Shown: positions 1-6,517 of the stretch, in pieces
How positions within the stretch are numbered: the first letter of the stretch is position 1
Layout of the letters: each line of letters opens with the position of its first letter
From: DASRVA01 sp050732935
GTDB lineage: Bacteria > Gemmatimonadota > Gemmatimonadetes > JACCXV01 > JAHWKZ01
Assembly (NCBI GenBank): GCA_050732935.1
Contig: JBOHRW010000016.1
Span: 1-26,721 of the forward strand
Direction: 5' to 3'
DNA length: 26,721 nt
Program-made: the position numbers and the translations under genes
The notes under the pieces: generated by a model
What the model was told of the DNA's origin: nothing
The model's input: the letters and a program-made list of their open reading frames with translations, nothing else
The model's database searches: none

Positions 1-570
1 GGCAGCGATCGACTGGCGCGTCGTCAGCTCGGGGATCAGCCGCCCGGTGCGCCGCGTCGCGGCCACCCCTCCCGACGGGAGGTTCGCGAGGGCGTAGAGC
101 CGCCACTCGTCGGGGACCCCCTTGAGCCGATGCTGGCCGCGATCCTCGAAGCGGAAGCCGGTCCCCGTGACCAGCTCCTTGGCCGTGCTGGTGACGAGGA
201 TCTCGCCCGGCTGGGCCGCCGCCGCCGCGCGAGCGCCAATATGGACGGCTATTCCGCCTACCTCACGACCCTCGCGCTCGATCTCGCCGGCGTGCACTCC
301 CGCGCGCATCTCCAGCCCCAGCTCGCGCAGCGACTCGCGGATCGCCCACGCGCAGCGGATCGCCGACGCCGGCCGCTCGAACGTAGCCAGGAACCCGTCG
401 CCCGCCGTGTTCGACTCGTGCCCTCCAAAGCGCCGGATCTCGCGGCGGACCCGCCCGTGGTGCTCGGACAGGAGCTCGTGCCACCCGCGGTCCCCGAGCT
501 CCGCCGCGCGCTCGGTGGAGCCGACGATGTCGGTGAAGAGGAGGGTCGCGAAGGAGCGTCCGGATCGCAT
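1..570 (-). CDS. Class III adenylate/guanylate cyclase domain protein (N-terminal part)
   Basis: The 190 visible residues form a class III nucleotide cyclase catalytic domain. The first metal-binding aspartate is D14 in FTDIVGST and the second is D58 in NTAGDGF; GVHAGEIE, GGIAVHIGARAAA and HRLKGVP are further landmarks of the bacterial DxVGST cyclases. The family makes cAMP or cGMP from a nucleoside triphosphate; the residue before TAGDGF is Asn rather than the usual Lys/Glu, so substrate choice cannot be read off. The frame is open at the left edge, so the C-terminal part is missing; in related proteins it is often an ATPase, kinase or TPR sensor. The ATG at 568-570 is the first in-frame start; a -10-like CATCTT lies 6 nt upstream, so the message may be leaderless. 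It follows the HEPN gene on the same strand after a 70-nt gap. The domain call is firm, the specificity open. Confidence 0.85.
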   Translation of the reverse strand, partial: MRSGRSFATLLFTDIVGSTERAAELGDRGWHELLSEHHGRVRREIRRFGGHESNTAGDGFLATFERPASAIRCAWAIRESLRELGLEMRAGVHAGEIEREGREVGGIAVHIGARAAAAAQPGEILVTSTAKELVTGTGFRFEDRGQHRLKGVPDEWRLYALANLPSGGVAATRRTGRLIPELTTRQSIAA

Positions 571-640
571 CACGGCAAGATGTTCGTTTCGAAGGCGAGA
601 CAGGGCAATGCCAGACAGAATCCTTGGGTGCCCAGAGGCC

Positions 641-1051
641 TCACCCGGACTGCTCGGGATCGGACTCGCTGCGCTCGTTCTCCACCCATGCCACGGCTCT
701 CCTCACGCTGCCCAGGATCGAAGCCCGATCGAGCATGTCCTCCTCGTACTCGTAAGACTCGTATCGGAGCTGGACCGCGAAGTCCGACAGATCGACCAGA
801 TCCCAGAAGACATCCGGCACCGTCGCGCCGCCGTCTTCCAGCAGCACGAGCAGCGCTTCCAGATCATCCGTCCGCGGGTACTGCCGGCCGGCCAGGCTGA
901 GCCAGGCCTTGATCGCCTTCTCCACCGCCTGCTGTGCGTGAAAGCCGAAAATCTCCTCGGCGAAGGTGCCCGGATCGCCCATCCCTTCGAGAGCCCGCAG
1001 GTCCTTCCGGGCCACCTCGAGCAGGAGATCTGCGTGATCAGGGTCGCTCAT
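641..1051 (-). CDS. HEPN-domain protein, putative toxin of a HEPN/MNT module
   Basis: This 136-residue helical protein matches the HEPN family, with the core FHAQQAVEKAIKAW (37-50) and QYPRTDDLEALL (57-68). HEPN proteins paired with MNT nucleotidyltransferases act as toxins, often RNases. The start ATG (1049-1051) lies inside the end of the upstream gene, giving a 14-nt overlap and implying translational coupling with the HTH-MNT partner. The RX4-6H ribonuclease motif of active HEPN toxins is not visible: the only histidines are H6 and H38, and the usual His in YPRTHDL is Asp here. A tyrosine-rich stretch, RYESYEYE (96-103), could be a target for AMP transfer by the partner, as described for HepT tyrosine; this is inference. 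It could be a catalytically altered toxin or a regulatory subunit. The family call is solid, the activity uncertain. Confidence 0.8.
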   Translation of the reverse strand: MSDPDHADLLLEVARKDLRALEGMGDPGTFAEEIFGFHAQQAVEKAIKAWLSLAGRQYPRTDDLEALLVLLEDGGATVPDVFWDLVDLSDFAVQLRYESYEYEEDMLDRASILGSVRRAVAWVENERSESDPEQSG

Positions 1052-1700
1052 ACAGCACTCGACCCTGACGCAGCGCGCGCCCCACGATATGGTTCGGGGA
1101 CCGGCGCCAGCGTTCGAACTCGTCGACGCTGTAGAGGAGCAGGTCCTTGGCGATCCTCATCCCCGACAGGGCACGACGAGCACGGCGAAGCTGCCCGCGA
1201 CGGCTTCGATGAGGACCGAACGGCTGCCGGTCGACCACGAGCAGATCGACGTCCGAAGCAGGCCCCGCCTCCCCGCTGGCGGACGACCCGAAGAGGACGA
1301 TCATCTCGGGATCGATCGCATCCACGAGCCGCTCGACGATCTCGTCCATGATCCCGGGCGCCGCCATCGCAACATCCCGCTCGCGAACGACGGCTGGGGC
1401 CAATTTTGCGCGGGTTGCGACCGGGCGGATGCGTTCGATCTCCCGAGCTTCCTCCCGCTGGGCCTCGTGCAGCTCCCATCGCTTCTGGAGGTCCAGCCAG
1501 AATTCAGGGGTCGTTTCGAAGAGCCGCGCCAGACGGAGGGCCGTATCGGGGGTGATCGCACGCCGCCGATTGATGATCTGGTTCACCCGTTGAAAGGGGA
1601 CTTCCAGGCGCCGGGCGAGCTCGGTCTGCGTCATGTCGTGGGGGTTGAGGAACTCCTGCTGCAGGATATCCCCGGGGTGGGGCGGGATCGGATCGACCAT
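1038..1700 (-). CDS. HigA-like HTH fused to MntA-like nucleotidyltransferase, putative antitoxin
   Basis: A 220-residue fusion. Residues 5-80 are a HigA/XRE helix-turn-helix: HPGDILQQEFL, TQTELARRLEV, a recognition-helix stretch near 36-47, and the HigA tail TPEFWLDLQKRWEL. Residues about 115-220 are a minimal nucleotidyltransferase with VLFGSSASGEAGPASDVDLL; this fits GS-X10-DxD with GS at 138-139 and D150/D152, the MntA signature. MntA antitoxins silence HEPN toxins by transferring AMP to a tyrosine, and HigA antitoxins bind DNA and repress their own operon, so the fusion could do both jobs. The start ATG (1698-1700) lies just downstream of a promoter with an inverted repeat, and the end overlaps the HEPN gene by 14 nt. 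Codon use continues smoothly across the join, which argues against a sequencing fusion. Fusions of Xre and MNT domains have been noted in comparative surveys; the HigA type with HEPN is unusual. Confidence 0.82.
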   Translation of the reverse strand: MVDPIPPHPGDILQQEFLNPHDMTQTELARRLEVPFQRVNQIINRRRAITPDTALRLARLFETTPEFWLDLQKRWELHEAQREEAREIERIRPVATRAKLAPAVVRERDVAMAAPGIMDEIVERLVDAIDPEMIVLFGSSASGEAGPASDVDLLVVDRQPFGPHRSRRGQLRRARRALSGMRIAKDLLLYSVDEFERWRRSPNHIVGRALRQGRVLYERP

Positions 1701-1711
1701 GGCGTTGAGTC

Positions 1712-1741
1712 AATATACCGTTGAATCGTATAGTAATGCAA
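1712..1741 (-). promoter_or_regulatory. Promoter and inverted-repeat operator of the HTH-MNT/HEPN operon
   Basis: On the minus strand, -35 TTGCAT (1736-1741) and -10 TATATT (1712-1717) are 18 nt apart. The -10 ends 11 nt before the ATG at 1700, so the leader would be about 5 nt. An inverted repeat TATAC-N9-GTATA (1714-1718 and 1728-1732) lies across the -10 and spacer, a likely autorepression site for the HigA-like HTH. This is read from sequence only. Confidence 0.55.
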
Positions 1742-1765
1742 CTTGACGCGCTGCACGCCCGTATC

Positions 1766-2170
1766 TCAATAGGTGACGATCTGCAGGTCCGGGATGCGCT
1801 CGAATCCCGTGGCATCACGGGTTACCAGAGGAGCCCGATCCAGAATGGCGGCCGTGGCGATCAGGAGATCCATGACGGACGCGCGTTCTCCCTTCCGCTC
1901 CAGCGTGGCGAGAAGTCGTGCGTACGTCGGAGGGAAGCTCTCGTCCGGACAGGCGAGCTCGAAGGCCGAGCAGAGCGCCACGATCGTGGCGCGCTCCTGC
2001 TCGGGGCGGTCCGAGAGCTCGGCGCCCGAGTAGAGCTCGCAGGCCACGTGGACCGAGATCCGGACTTCCTCGTCGCGATGGCTCGCGAGCAGGGCGGTCG
2101 CCGAACCGGGCTGTGACCGTGATCGCTCGCGAATCACGTCGATGAGAAACGAGGTGTCGACGTGGATCAC
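1766..2170 (-). CDS. vapC: VapC-family PIN-domain ribonuclease toxin
   Basis: A 134-residue PIN-domain protein with the conserved acidic residues in place: D5 in HVDTSFLID, the Glu in ACELYSGAE, the Asp in MDLLIATAA and the Asp in LVTRDATGFERIPDL. VapC toxins are Mg-dependent endoribonucleases, commonly cutting tRNA or rRNA, and are held inactive by VapB. The start is GTG at 2168-2170, sharing GTGA with the stop of the upstream vapB, so the toxin is translationally coupled to its antitoxin. No frameshift or missing catalytic residue is seen, so the toxin looks active. The gene ends 65 nt upstream of the next toxin-antitoxin operon, which has its own promoter. The RNA target cannot be predicted from the sequence. 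Confidence 0.9.
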   Translation of the reverse strand: MIHVDTSFLIDVIRERSRSQPGSATALLASHRDEEVRISVHVACELYSGAELSDRPEQERATIVALCSAFELACPDESFPPTYARLLATLERKGERASVMDLLIATAAILDRAPLVTRDATGFERIPDLQIVTY

Positions 2171-2400
2171 AAGACCGGCGGCTCCGCGAGCTCCTCCCGT
2201 CGTCGCTCGACCTGGCGTTCGATGGCTTCCAGAGCCTCTTCCGAAAGCGTGATTCGTTCGAGGGCATCCTCCAGGTCCCGACCCCTACGGATCCTCCCGA
2301 AGTGCTCCTTGATCACCTCCGAGAACGACTGATTGCCGCGCTTCCGTCGGGCCAGTAGCTCGTATGCCTCGAGGTCTATGGTTATGGTCTTTACAGCCAT
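2167..2400 (-). CDS. vapB: VapB-type antitoxin
   Basis: A 77-residue antitoxin of the VapB family related to DUF217: an N-terminal DNA-binding strand and helices (KTITIDLEAYELLARRK, then SFSEVIKEHF), followed by a charged C-terminal helix (EALEAIERQVERRREEL) that should wrap the toxin. I chose the ATG at 2398-2400 (MAVKTITID) rather than the in-frame ATG at 2413-2415, because the promoter -10 (2407-2412) lies between them and would place the transcription start at or next to the inner ATG. The gene overlaps vapC by 4 nt (GTGA). VapB both neutralises VapC and, in the complex, represses its own promoter; the direct repeats at the start are the candidate operator. Confidence 0.87.
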   Translation of the reverse strand: MAVKTITIDLEAYELLARRKRGNQSFSEVIKEHFGRIRRGRDLEDALERITLSEEALEAIERQVERRREELAEPPVL

Positions 2401-2435
2401 GCACTTAACATGCACTTATGCATCATCTCTGTCAA
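2399..2435 (-). promoter_or_regulatory. Leaderless vapBC promoter with two direct repeats
   Basis: On the minus strand there is a perfect -35 TTGACA (2430-2435), a 17-nt spacer and a weak -10 CATGTT (2407-2412) ending 6 nt before the ATG. The expected transcription start coincides with the start codon, so the mRNA should be leaderless. The octamer AAGTGCAT occurs twice (2399-2406 and 2410-2417), 11 bp or about one helical turn apart, covering the -10 and the start codon. This is a plausible VapB or VapBC operator. Confidence 0.6.
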
Positions 2436-2461
2436 CGTGATCCTGCCCGCCGGGCGGAGCG

Positions 2462-3577
2462 CTACCCGAGGAACGCGTCGATCGCCGCCGTCAGCTCGCG
2501 GCACTCCGCCACCGTGTGGTCCCCCATGTGGCCGATCCGGAAGGTCTGGTCCCTGAGCTGTCCGTAGCCGTTCGAGACGATCCAGTCGACGGTCTCGGCG
2601 AGATGCCGGTTCAAGGCCCCGATGTCGATCCCGCGCGTGTTGACGACCGCGGTCACCGAGTCCGACCGGTACCCCTCGGTCGCCAGGATGTCGAAGCGGT
2701 CGAGCGCCCAGTTTCGCACGTGGTCGGCCATCGCGCGGTGACGGGCGAACCGGGCCGGGAGCCCCTCTGCCAGGATCCGGTCGAGCTGGAGGTCGAGCGC
2801 GAAGAGGAGGGTCACGGCCGGCGTGGTCGGCGTCTGCCACCGCTCCAGGTACTTCTCGTAGACCAGGAAGTCGAAGTACCAGCCACGGCCCGGGATCTGG
2901 GCGGCGCGGTCGAGGGCACGATCGCTGACCGCGGCGAAGGCGAGCCCGGGCGGGAGCGCCAGGCACTTCTGCCCGCCCGTCAGGCAGACGTCCAGCCGCC
3001 AGCGATCGACCGGGACGTCGATCCCCCCGAGCGACGACACCGCGTCGACCAGAAGGATGATCGGCTGGCCGCGCTTCTCCTCGTGGGAGCGGACCACCTC
3101 GGCGATCTCCCCGACCGGGCTGGTCACGGCGGTCGACGTCTCGTTGTGGACGACCGTGACCGCGTCGAACGGGCTCCCGTTCCGAGCCGCTTTGTCGAGC
3201 GCCTCGTCGACGTGCTCGGCGGTGATGGGCTCCCCCCACTCGACCTCGAGCCGCGCCAGGGCCTTGCCGTTCGCCTCGACCACCTCGGCCCAGCGCTGGC
3301 TGAAGGCGCCGTTGACGCAGCAGAGCGCGTGCTCGCGGATGCAGGAGCGGGCGGCGGCCTCGAAGAGCCCGGTAGCCGAGGAGGTCGAGATGAAGACCCG
3401 CTGTTCGGTTTGAAAGACCTGCCGGAGGCGGGGATGGATGGACTTCATGAGCGCCGCGATCTCGGGCCCCCGGTGGCCGATCAGGCGCCGGGCCTGGGCC
3501 TCGAGGACCTCGTCGGCCACCATCGTCGGGCCGGGGAGGAAGAGGCGCGGGGGCTTCCGGGGCGGGGGCTGGGTCAT
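2462..3577 (-). CDS. Class V aminotransferase (alanine/serine-glyoxylate type)
   Basis: A 371-residue PLP enzyme of aminotransferase class V, of typical full length. It starts with LFLPGPTMV (12-20) and GHRGPEI (34-40), the substrate-side segment of alanine-glyoxylate and serine-glyoxylate aminotransferases. It has LVDAVSSLGG with the PLP-nitrogen Asp at about 178, and TGGQKCLALPPG with the Schiff-base lysine at about K204. Such enzymes move an amino group from alanine, serine or aspartate to glyoxylate or a similar keto acid in the cytoplasm; some bacterial relatives serve as phosphoserine aminotransferases, so the substrate is open. I start it at ATG 3575-3577 rather than the longer in-frame ATG at 3685, because homology begins just after it and a promoter sits 9 nt upstream. 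No partner gene points to a pathway. Confidence 0.85.
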   Translation of the reverse strand: MTQPPPRKPPRLFLPGPTMVADEVLEAQARRLIGHRGPEIAALMKSIHPRLRQVFQTEQRVFISTSSATGLFEAAARSCIREHALCCVNGAFSQRWAEVVEANGKALARLEVEWGEPITAEHVDEALDKAARNGSPFDAVTVVHNETSTAVTSPVGEIAEVVRSHEEKRGQPIILLVDAVSSLGGIDVPVDRWRLDVCLTGGQKCLALPPGLAFAAVSDRALDRAAQIPGRGWYFDFLVYEKYLERWQTPTTPAVTLLFALDLQLDRILAEGLPARFARHRAMADHVRNWALDRFDILATEGYRSDSVTAVVNTRGIDIGALNRHLAETVDWIVSNGYGQLRDQTFRIGHMGDHTVAECRELTAAIDAFLG

Positions 3578-3586
3578 GGGGGCGGG

Positions 3587-3615
3587 AGTATGGATGGCGA
3601 CGCGGAGACCCGCAA
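3587..3615 (-). promoter_or_regulatory. Promoter of the class V aminotransferase gene
   Basis: On the minus strand, TTGCGG (3610-3615) and CATACT (3587-3592) are separated by 17 nt, and the -10 ends 9 nt before ATG 3577. The leader would be only about 2-3 nt. The -35 matches consensus only in TTG, so the call is moderate; its spacing supports the shorter start. Confidence 0.4.
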
Positions 3616-3685
3616 GCGGCCGGGTGCCGGCCGCCGGGATCAACGGGTGAGACCGTCGCGCCTGCGGCGAAGCACCTCCCCTCAC

Positions 3686-3713
3686 GGAGCGGTGTTCAAT
3701 TCGAATTGCACAC
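3686..3713 (-). repeat. Palindromic repeat, copy A
   Basis: Positions 3692-3713 form a 22-bp near-perfect palindrome. Its minus-strand halves are GTGTGCAATTC and GAATTGAACAC; only the fifth base and its partner do not pair. A second copy lies in the opposite orientation at 17814. Over 28 bp the two copies share 25 bases, including the flanking GCTCC. Copy A lies between the aminotransferase and uma2 genes, which diverge from it. It could be a regulator binding site or a dispersed palindromic element. Confidence 0.6.
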
Positions 3714-3786
3714 GGCGCGAGGAGGGGCCCCAGCCCCGAAGCGGGCCGGGATGGCTTGCCAATTGCCGTGTACCTACCTTCGTAGA

Positions 3787-4353
3787 ATGATGGAGACCGT
3801 CCCGCGAATCGCGGATCCCGGACCGCTCACGATCGAGGAGTTCGAGCGGCTGCCTGACGAGGCATCACGCATGGAACTCGTTCGCGGGCACGTCGTTCGG
3901 GAGCCGCCCGCCGGTTTCGAGCACGGCGGCATCGCGGCTCAGATCGCGTCCTGTCTCAACCCCTTCGTCCGCCGCCACGCGCTCGGGAAGGTCGTCGGGG
4001 CCGAGACCGGGTTCGTGCTTTTTGACGATCCGCCGACAGTGCGGGCGCCCGATGTCGCGTTCGTCGCGCGGGAGCGGCTTCCAACCGATCCGCGAAGGTT
4101 CGCCCGTCGGGCCCCCGACCTGGCGGTCGAGATCGTCTCGCCCTCGAACACGCTTCCCGAGATTCAGGCGAAGGTGTTCGACTACCTGAACGCCGGAACG
4201 CGGCTCGTCTGGGTGGTGGAGCCGCGCGGGCGGACCGTCACGGTCTACCGCTCACGGGACGAGATCAGAATTCTGACTTTGGGTCAGGAGGTCGAGGGGA
4301 GCGAGGTTCTCCCCGGCTTCCGGATCGAGGTGTCGGAGTTCTTCGCCGACTGA
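3787..4353 (+). CDS. Uma2 family (DUF820) restriction-endonuclease-fold protein
   Basis: A 188-residue protein of the Uma2/DUF820 family, which has a PD-(D/E)xK nuclease fold. Family landmarks are LTIEEFERLPDE and RMELVRGHVV (Glu of the fold), TVRAPDVAFV, PDLAVEIVSPSN with the central E/xV core, KVFDYLNAGTRLVWVVEP, and a C-terminal strand ending PGFRIEVSEFF. The family is widespread and abundant in cyanobacteria and other mobile-rich genomes; its biological role is unknown. I chose the ATG pair at 3787-3792 over an upstream in-frame ATG at 3706, because the family motif starts soon after and the extra residues look unrelated. It stands alone on the plus strand beside the decayed abiE locus, and all family motifs are intact. 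Confidence 0.82.
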   Translation: MMETVPRIADPGPLTIEEFERLPDEASRMELVRGHVVREPPAGFEHGGIAAQIASCLNPFVRRHALGKVVGAETGFVLFDDPPTVRAPDVAFVARERLPTDPRRFARRAPDLAVEIVSPSNTLPEIQAKVFDYLNAGTRLVWVVEPRGRTVTVYRSRDEIRILTLGQEVEGSEVLPGFRIEVSEFFAD

Positions 4354-4581
4354 AGCGCCGTGGAGGCGGCGCGGCCTTTACTCGCCGTCTGTGACTTCCT
4401 CCCCCACCACTCCACGAAGCCTATATCGAAGATGACGCCCAGATTCCCCTGACCCACCAAATCCTCAGGACGCGAGCGCAGCTTTAAAGTCATTGCAGAT
4501 AAGCCCCACCGTTCTCGATCATTGGTAACGGGTTCTCTCTGGATGTGACACCTCGGTGTGCTGCGGGCCCGAGGGGCATGA
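4354..4581 (+). other. Non-coding stretch between uma2 and the abiEi remnant
   Basis: No credible reading frame is visible; every frame is interrupted by stops. The lost N-terminal part of the following abiEi gene should have occupied this place, but I cannot recognise any of its HTH sequence here. Base composition is lower in GC than the surroundings (for example 4380-4550), which suits decayed or imported DNA. Confidence 0.5.
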
Positions 4582-5070
4582 GCATTCTTTAGGCAAGGAA
4601 AGCTTGTCGCCTCCAGAAATCAGTTCTCTCCCCATCCTGCCCCCCTGCGGACTGGGGACAGCGCGAGAGAGGGTTTGGAGGAAGTCCGATATCGCGGAAC
4701 TTCGCTTCGGGTGACCGGTCCCGAGCGAACGTTGGTGGAGGGTTTCCACTACCCCGAGAAGGTCGGTGACCTCGAAGAACTCGTGATCTCGGCTTCAGGG
4801 TTTGCAGGCCTGAATCTTCAGGTCCTGGAAGACCTGCTCGAAGCCTACGATCGAAAGATCCTGTGGGCGGCCGTAGGATGGTTCCTGGCACGCTATCGAC
4901 GCGCCTTCAATGTGCCTGGGGACTTCCTGAGGAGACTCGAGAGGCACGTGCCTCGTTCGCCCCAATACTTGCCCCGCCGCCGTCGTGGCCAGGGGGGCGT
5001 CCTCGTCCGTCCCTGGAACTTGATCCTTCCCGAGAGCGTGCTCGCGCTTGGAGAAGCCGATGGTGGTTGA
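4582..5070 (+). pseudogene. abiEi: abiEi-like antitoxin, N-terminally truncated
   Basis: The frame opens after a TGA at 4579-4581 and carries the C-terminal domain of an AbiEi-family antitoxin: RYRGTSLRVTGPERTLVEGF, a helical SASGFAGLNLQVLEDLLEAY segment, LWAAVGWFLARY, and RSPQYLPR near the end. Weak homology also reaches back to FSPHPAPL (about 4624), well upstream of the first usable start (TTG 4675), so the N-terminal winged-helix DNA-binding part is missing rather than merely mis-started. AbiEi normally represses the abiE operon and counteracts AbiEii in a type IV toxin-antitoxin and phage-abortive system. The stop at 5068-5070 overlaps the start of the abiEii remnant by 11 nt, preserving the ancestral operon layout. 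The truncated protein could still be made from TTG 4675, but would lack DNA binding. Confidence 0.75.
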
Positions 5071-5681
5071 TCGACAGGAGCTGATTCGGCTCGCGGCCGC
5101 TCACGGGTACCGGGAAGCTACGCTGGAGAAGGTGATCCGCCTGGGAGACTTTCTCGACCAGATGAGGCGCCATCCGCTGCTCACGAGAGCCCTCCTTCTG
5201 AAGGGCGGTACGGCCCTGAATCTCTGCTTCGGCCCCCCTCGCCGGCTCTCCGTCGATTTGGATTTCAACTACGTAGGGTCGCCGGACCGCCAAGGGATGC
5301 TCAATGAGCGCCCGGAGATCGAGGCCGCGATTCATCGGGTCGGTGAAAGTCGAGATTATCGGATTCAGGAGTCGCGTGACGAGCATGGAAGACGAAAGTT
5401 CTTCTTGGGGTATCGGTCCACATCCGATCCCAGCTAGAGCCCATGCTATCCAGTGCCGCCCTGATCATGTCCGCTGCGGCGTTGAGGTCTGCTGCGTGGA
5501 AAGCCATGGCGCCCATAATGCCCTTGACGGATCAGGAGCGAGAGTTCGTTGATCGGTTGCAGATCGGTGAGCTCGTCCGGCACTCCTTTTTCCTAGCGAT
5601 CCAGGCATGGCAGAGCGACTCGAGCATCACCCAGCCTTGCTGTGGAAGGCTGAGAATGCTAGGCGCGCCAGGGGGTCTTGA
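5060..5681 (+). pseudogene. abiEii: abiEii-like nucleotidyltransferase toxin, deleted and frameshifted
   Basis: From ATG 5060 the N-terminal half of an AbiEii/AbiGii nucleotidyltransferase is clear: LLKGGTALNLCFGPPRR followed by LSVDLDFNYVG, holding the GG and DxD metal-binding motifs. The frame continues through DEHGRRKFFLGYRS and then stops at 5435-5437. The C-terminus is found downstream: PLTDQEREFVDRL (about 5521-5560) in one frame, then, after a single-base loss in the GTCCGG at 5574-5579, FPSDPGMAERLEHHPALLWKAENAR in the next frame, ending at TGA 5679-5681. Restoring one C at that point rejoins the two parts as VPALLFPSDP. Compared with the family (about 280 residues), roughly the middle 100 residues are gone. 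The toxin is therefore inactivated by an internal deletion plus a frameshift. Confidence 0.75.
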
Positions 5682-5704
5682 TAGAGATTGGGGGGTGAGA
5701 TCGC

Positions 5705-5883
5705 ATCGTCAGCCACCCCCCCAGGTTCTCGATATCGCTCGTGTTCGAGCGGCTGAGCCTGATCCAGGCCTCCTGGACGGCATCGTCTGCCTCGGTCTGC
5801 GAACCCAGCATCCGGTACGCCACCGACCGCAGATGACCCCGGTTCTCCTCGAATCGTTCTGCCAGCCATTGGTGCTCGTTCAA
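5705..5883 (-). pseudogene. ECF41/SigJ-like sigma factor fragment (region 2 only)
   Basis: The first 59 residues are sigma-70 region 2 of an ECF sigma factor close to the SigJ/ECF41 type: FEENRGHLRSVAYRMLGS, then EADDAVQEAWIRLSRS and NLGGWLT. Homology stops at about 5707 and the frame ends after 15 unrelated residues at 5659. Region 4 and the C-terminal SnoaL-like domain typical of ECF41 are absent. The start is TTG at 5881-5883, with GGAGG about 10 nt upstream and a stop three codons earlier. The break is only about 25 nt from the end of the abiEii remnant, so one deletion may have joined the two fragments. It cannot act as a complete sigma factor. Confidence 0.75.
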
Positions 5884-5884
5884 C

Positions 5885-5911
5885 GGTCACATTCCTCCGT
5901 CTCGATCCGTC
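5885..5911 (+). promoter_or_regulatory. Candidate ECF41-type promoter
   Basis: GGTCACA (5885-5891) and CGTC (5908-5911) are 16 nt apart, resembling the TGTCACA-N16-CGTC promoter described for ECF41 sigma factors. It points toward the carboxymuconolactone decarboxylase remnant starting at 5958, the usual ECF41 target. The motif is recalled from the literature, not computed here. Confidence 0.4.
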
Positions 5912-5957
5912 AAGGTAGTGACGAACGAAACCCGGTCCATGTGACAAGGAGATCGAG

Positions 5958-6088
5958 ATGCACGCACGGATGAAGAACCCGGTGATGAGCGGACGCTGGC
6001 AGCGTTGATCCTCGCGATCGCCCTGATCAACGTCTGGAACCGGCTCAACGTCACCACCAGGCAGGTGGCGGGGGAGTGGGCGGCCTGA
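5958..6088 (+). pseudogene. Carboxymuconolactone decarboxylase-like gene, internally deleted
   Basis: ATG 5958 begins MHARMKNPVM, a typical N-terminus of AhpD-like carboxymuconolactone decarboxylase proteins next to ECF41 sigma genes. After about ten codons the frame changes: from 5984 the reading DERTLAALILAIALINVWNR and then LNVTTRQVAGEWAA, ending at TGA 6086-6088, matches the family C-terminus. Read in the starting frame the gene stops at about 6008. The roughly 110 central residues, including the CxxC redox centre, are absent. SD-like AAGGAG precedes the start. Its divergent partner, the sigma factor, is also broken, so the whole regulator-target pair is a fossil. Confidence 0.65.
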
Positions 6089-6089
6089 G

Positions 6090-6305
6090 GTGACACCGGG
6101 CGAGCGGACCGTCCACGTGAGCGCCTTTCTGCCTGAGGCTGACGCCGCGGAAGAGGCACGGGAAGGGCGGGTAATGTATCGACTCGAGCTCGATTTCCTT
6201 GCAGAGTGGGCGGAGAAGTTCTACGCCAAGCGCCAGGTTGCACCTGTGGTGATCGAGGAAGGCGGGGCGATGGTCGTCATTACGGTCTATGTGTTCTATT
6301 ATTGA
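6090..6305 (+). CDS. Small protein with a DUF4258-like C-terminus
   Basis: The last 30 residues (FYAKRQVAPVVIEEGG, then VVITVYVFYY) look like the C-terminal strands of DUF4258 proteins, which resemble RelE-fold toxins. The first 35 residues do not match anything I recognise. GTG 6090 gives 71 residues; an in-frame ATG at 6174 would give 43. Neither has a convincing ribosome binding site, and the frame begins right behind the decayed decarboxylase, so the N-terminus may have been replaced or lost. It is followed 12 nt later by a DUF2283 gene, a common DUF4258 partner, which supports the family call. Whether it is functional is uncertain. Confidence 0.5.
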   Translation: MTPGERTVHVSAFLPEADAAEEAREGRVMYRLELDFLAEWAEKFYAKRQVAPVVIEEGGAMVVITVYVFYY

Positions 6306-6317
6306 ATCGGAGATCCC

Positions 6318-6512
6318 ATGAAGATCGCCTACGACAAAGCCGCAGATGCTCTATACATCCGCTTGAAGGAGGGAGTCCATCAGTGCAGAGTCGTCCGCCT
6401 ATCGGAGGACATTGCGGTGGATTTCGGGGCTGAGGACACGCCGGTGGGGGACGCCGTGGACTGCCATTTCGAGGAGGGCGACCGGCCCCGGATGATCCTC
6501 CTTTATCCCTAG
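6318..6512 (+). CDS. DUF2283 domain protein
   Basis: This 64-residue protein begins with MKIAYDKAADALYIRLKEG, the signature of DUF2283, followed by VRLSEDIAVDFGAED. Family members are small beta-rich proteins of unknown function, often encoded directly after DUF4258 genes in what looks like a toxin-antitoxin arrangement. The C-terminal third (VGDAVDCHFEEGDRPRM) departs from the usual VGIEVLDAS ending and may be altered. A GGAG-like motif lies before the ATG. A 6-bp hairpin directly follows the stop codon. An antitoxin role is inference from context only. Confidence 0.7.
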   Translation: MKIAYDKAADALYIRLKEGVHQCRVVRLSEDIAVDFGAEDTPVGDAVDCHFEEGDRPRMILLYP

Positions 6513-6517
6513 CATGA

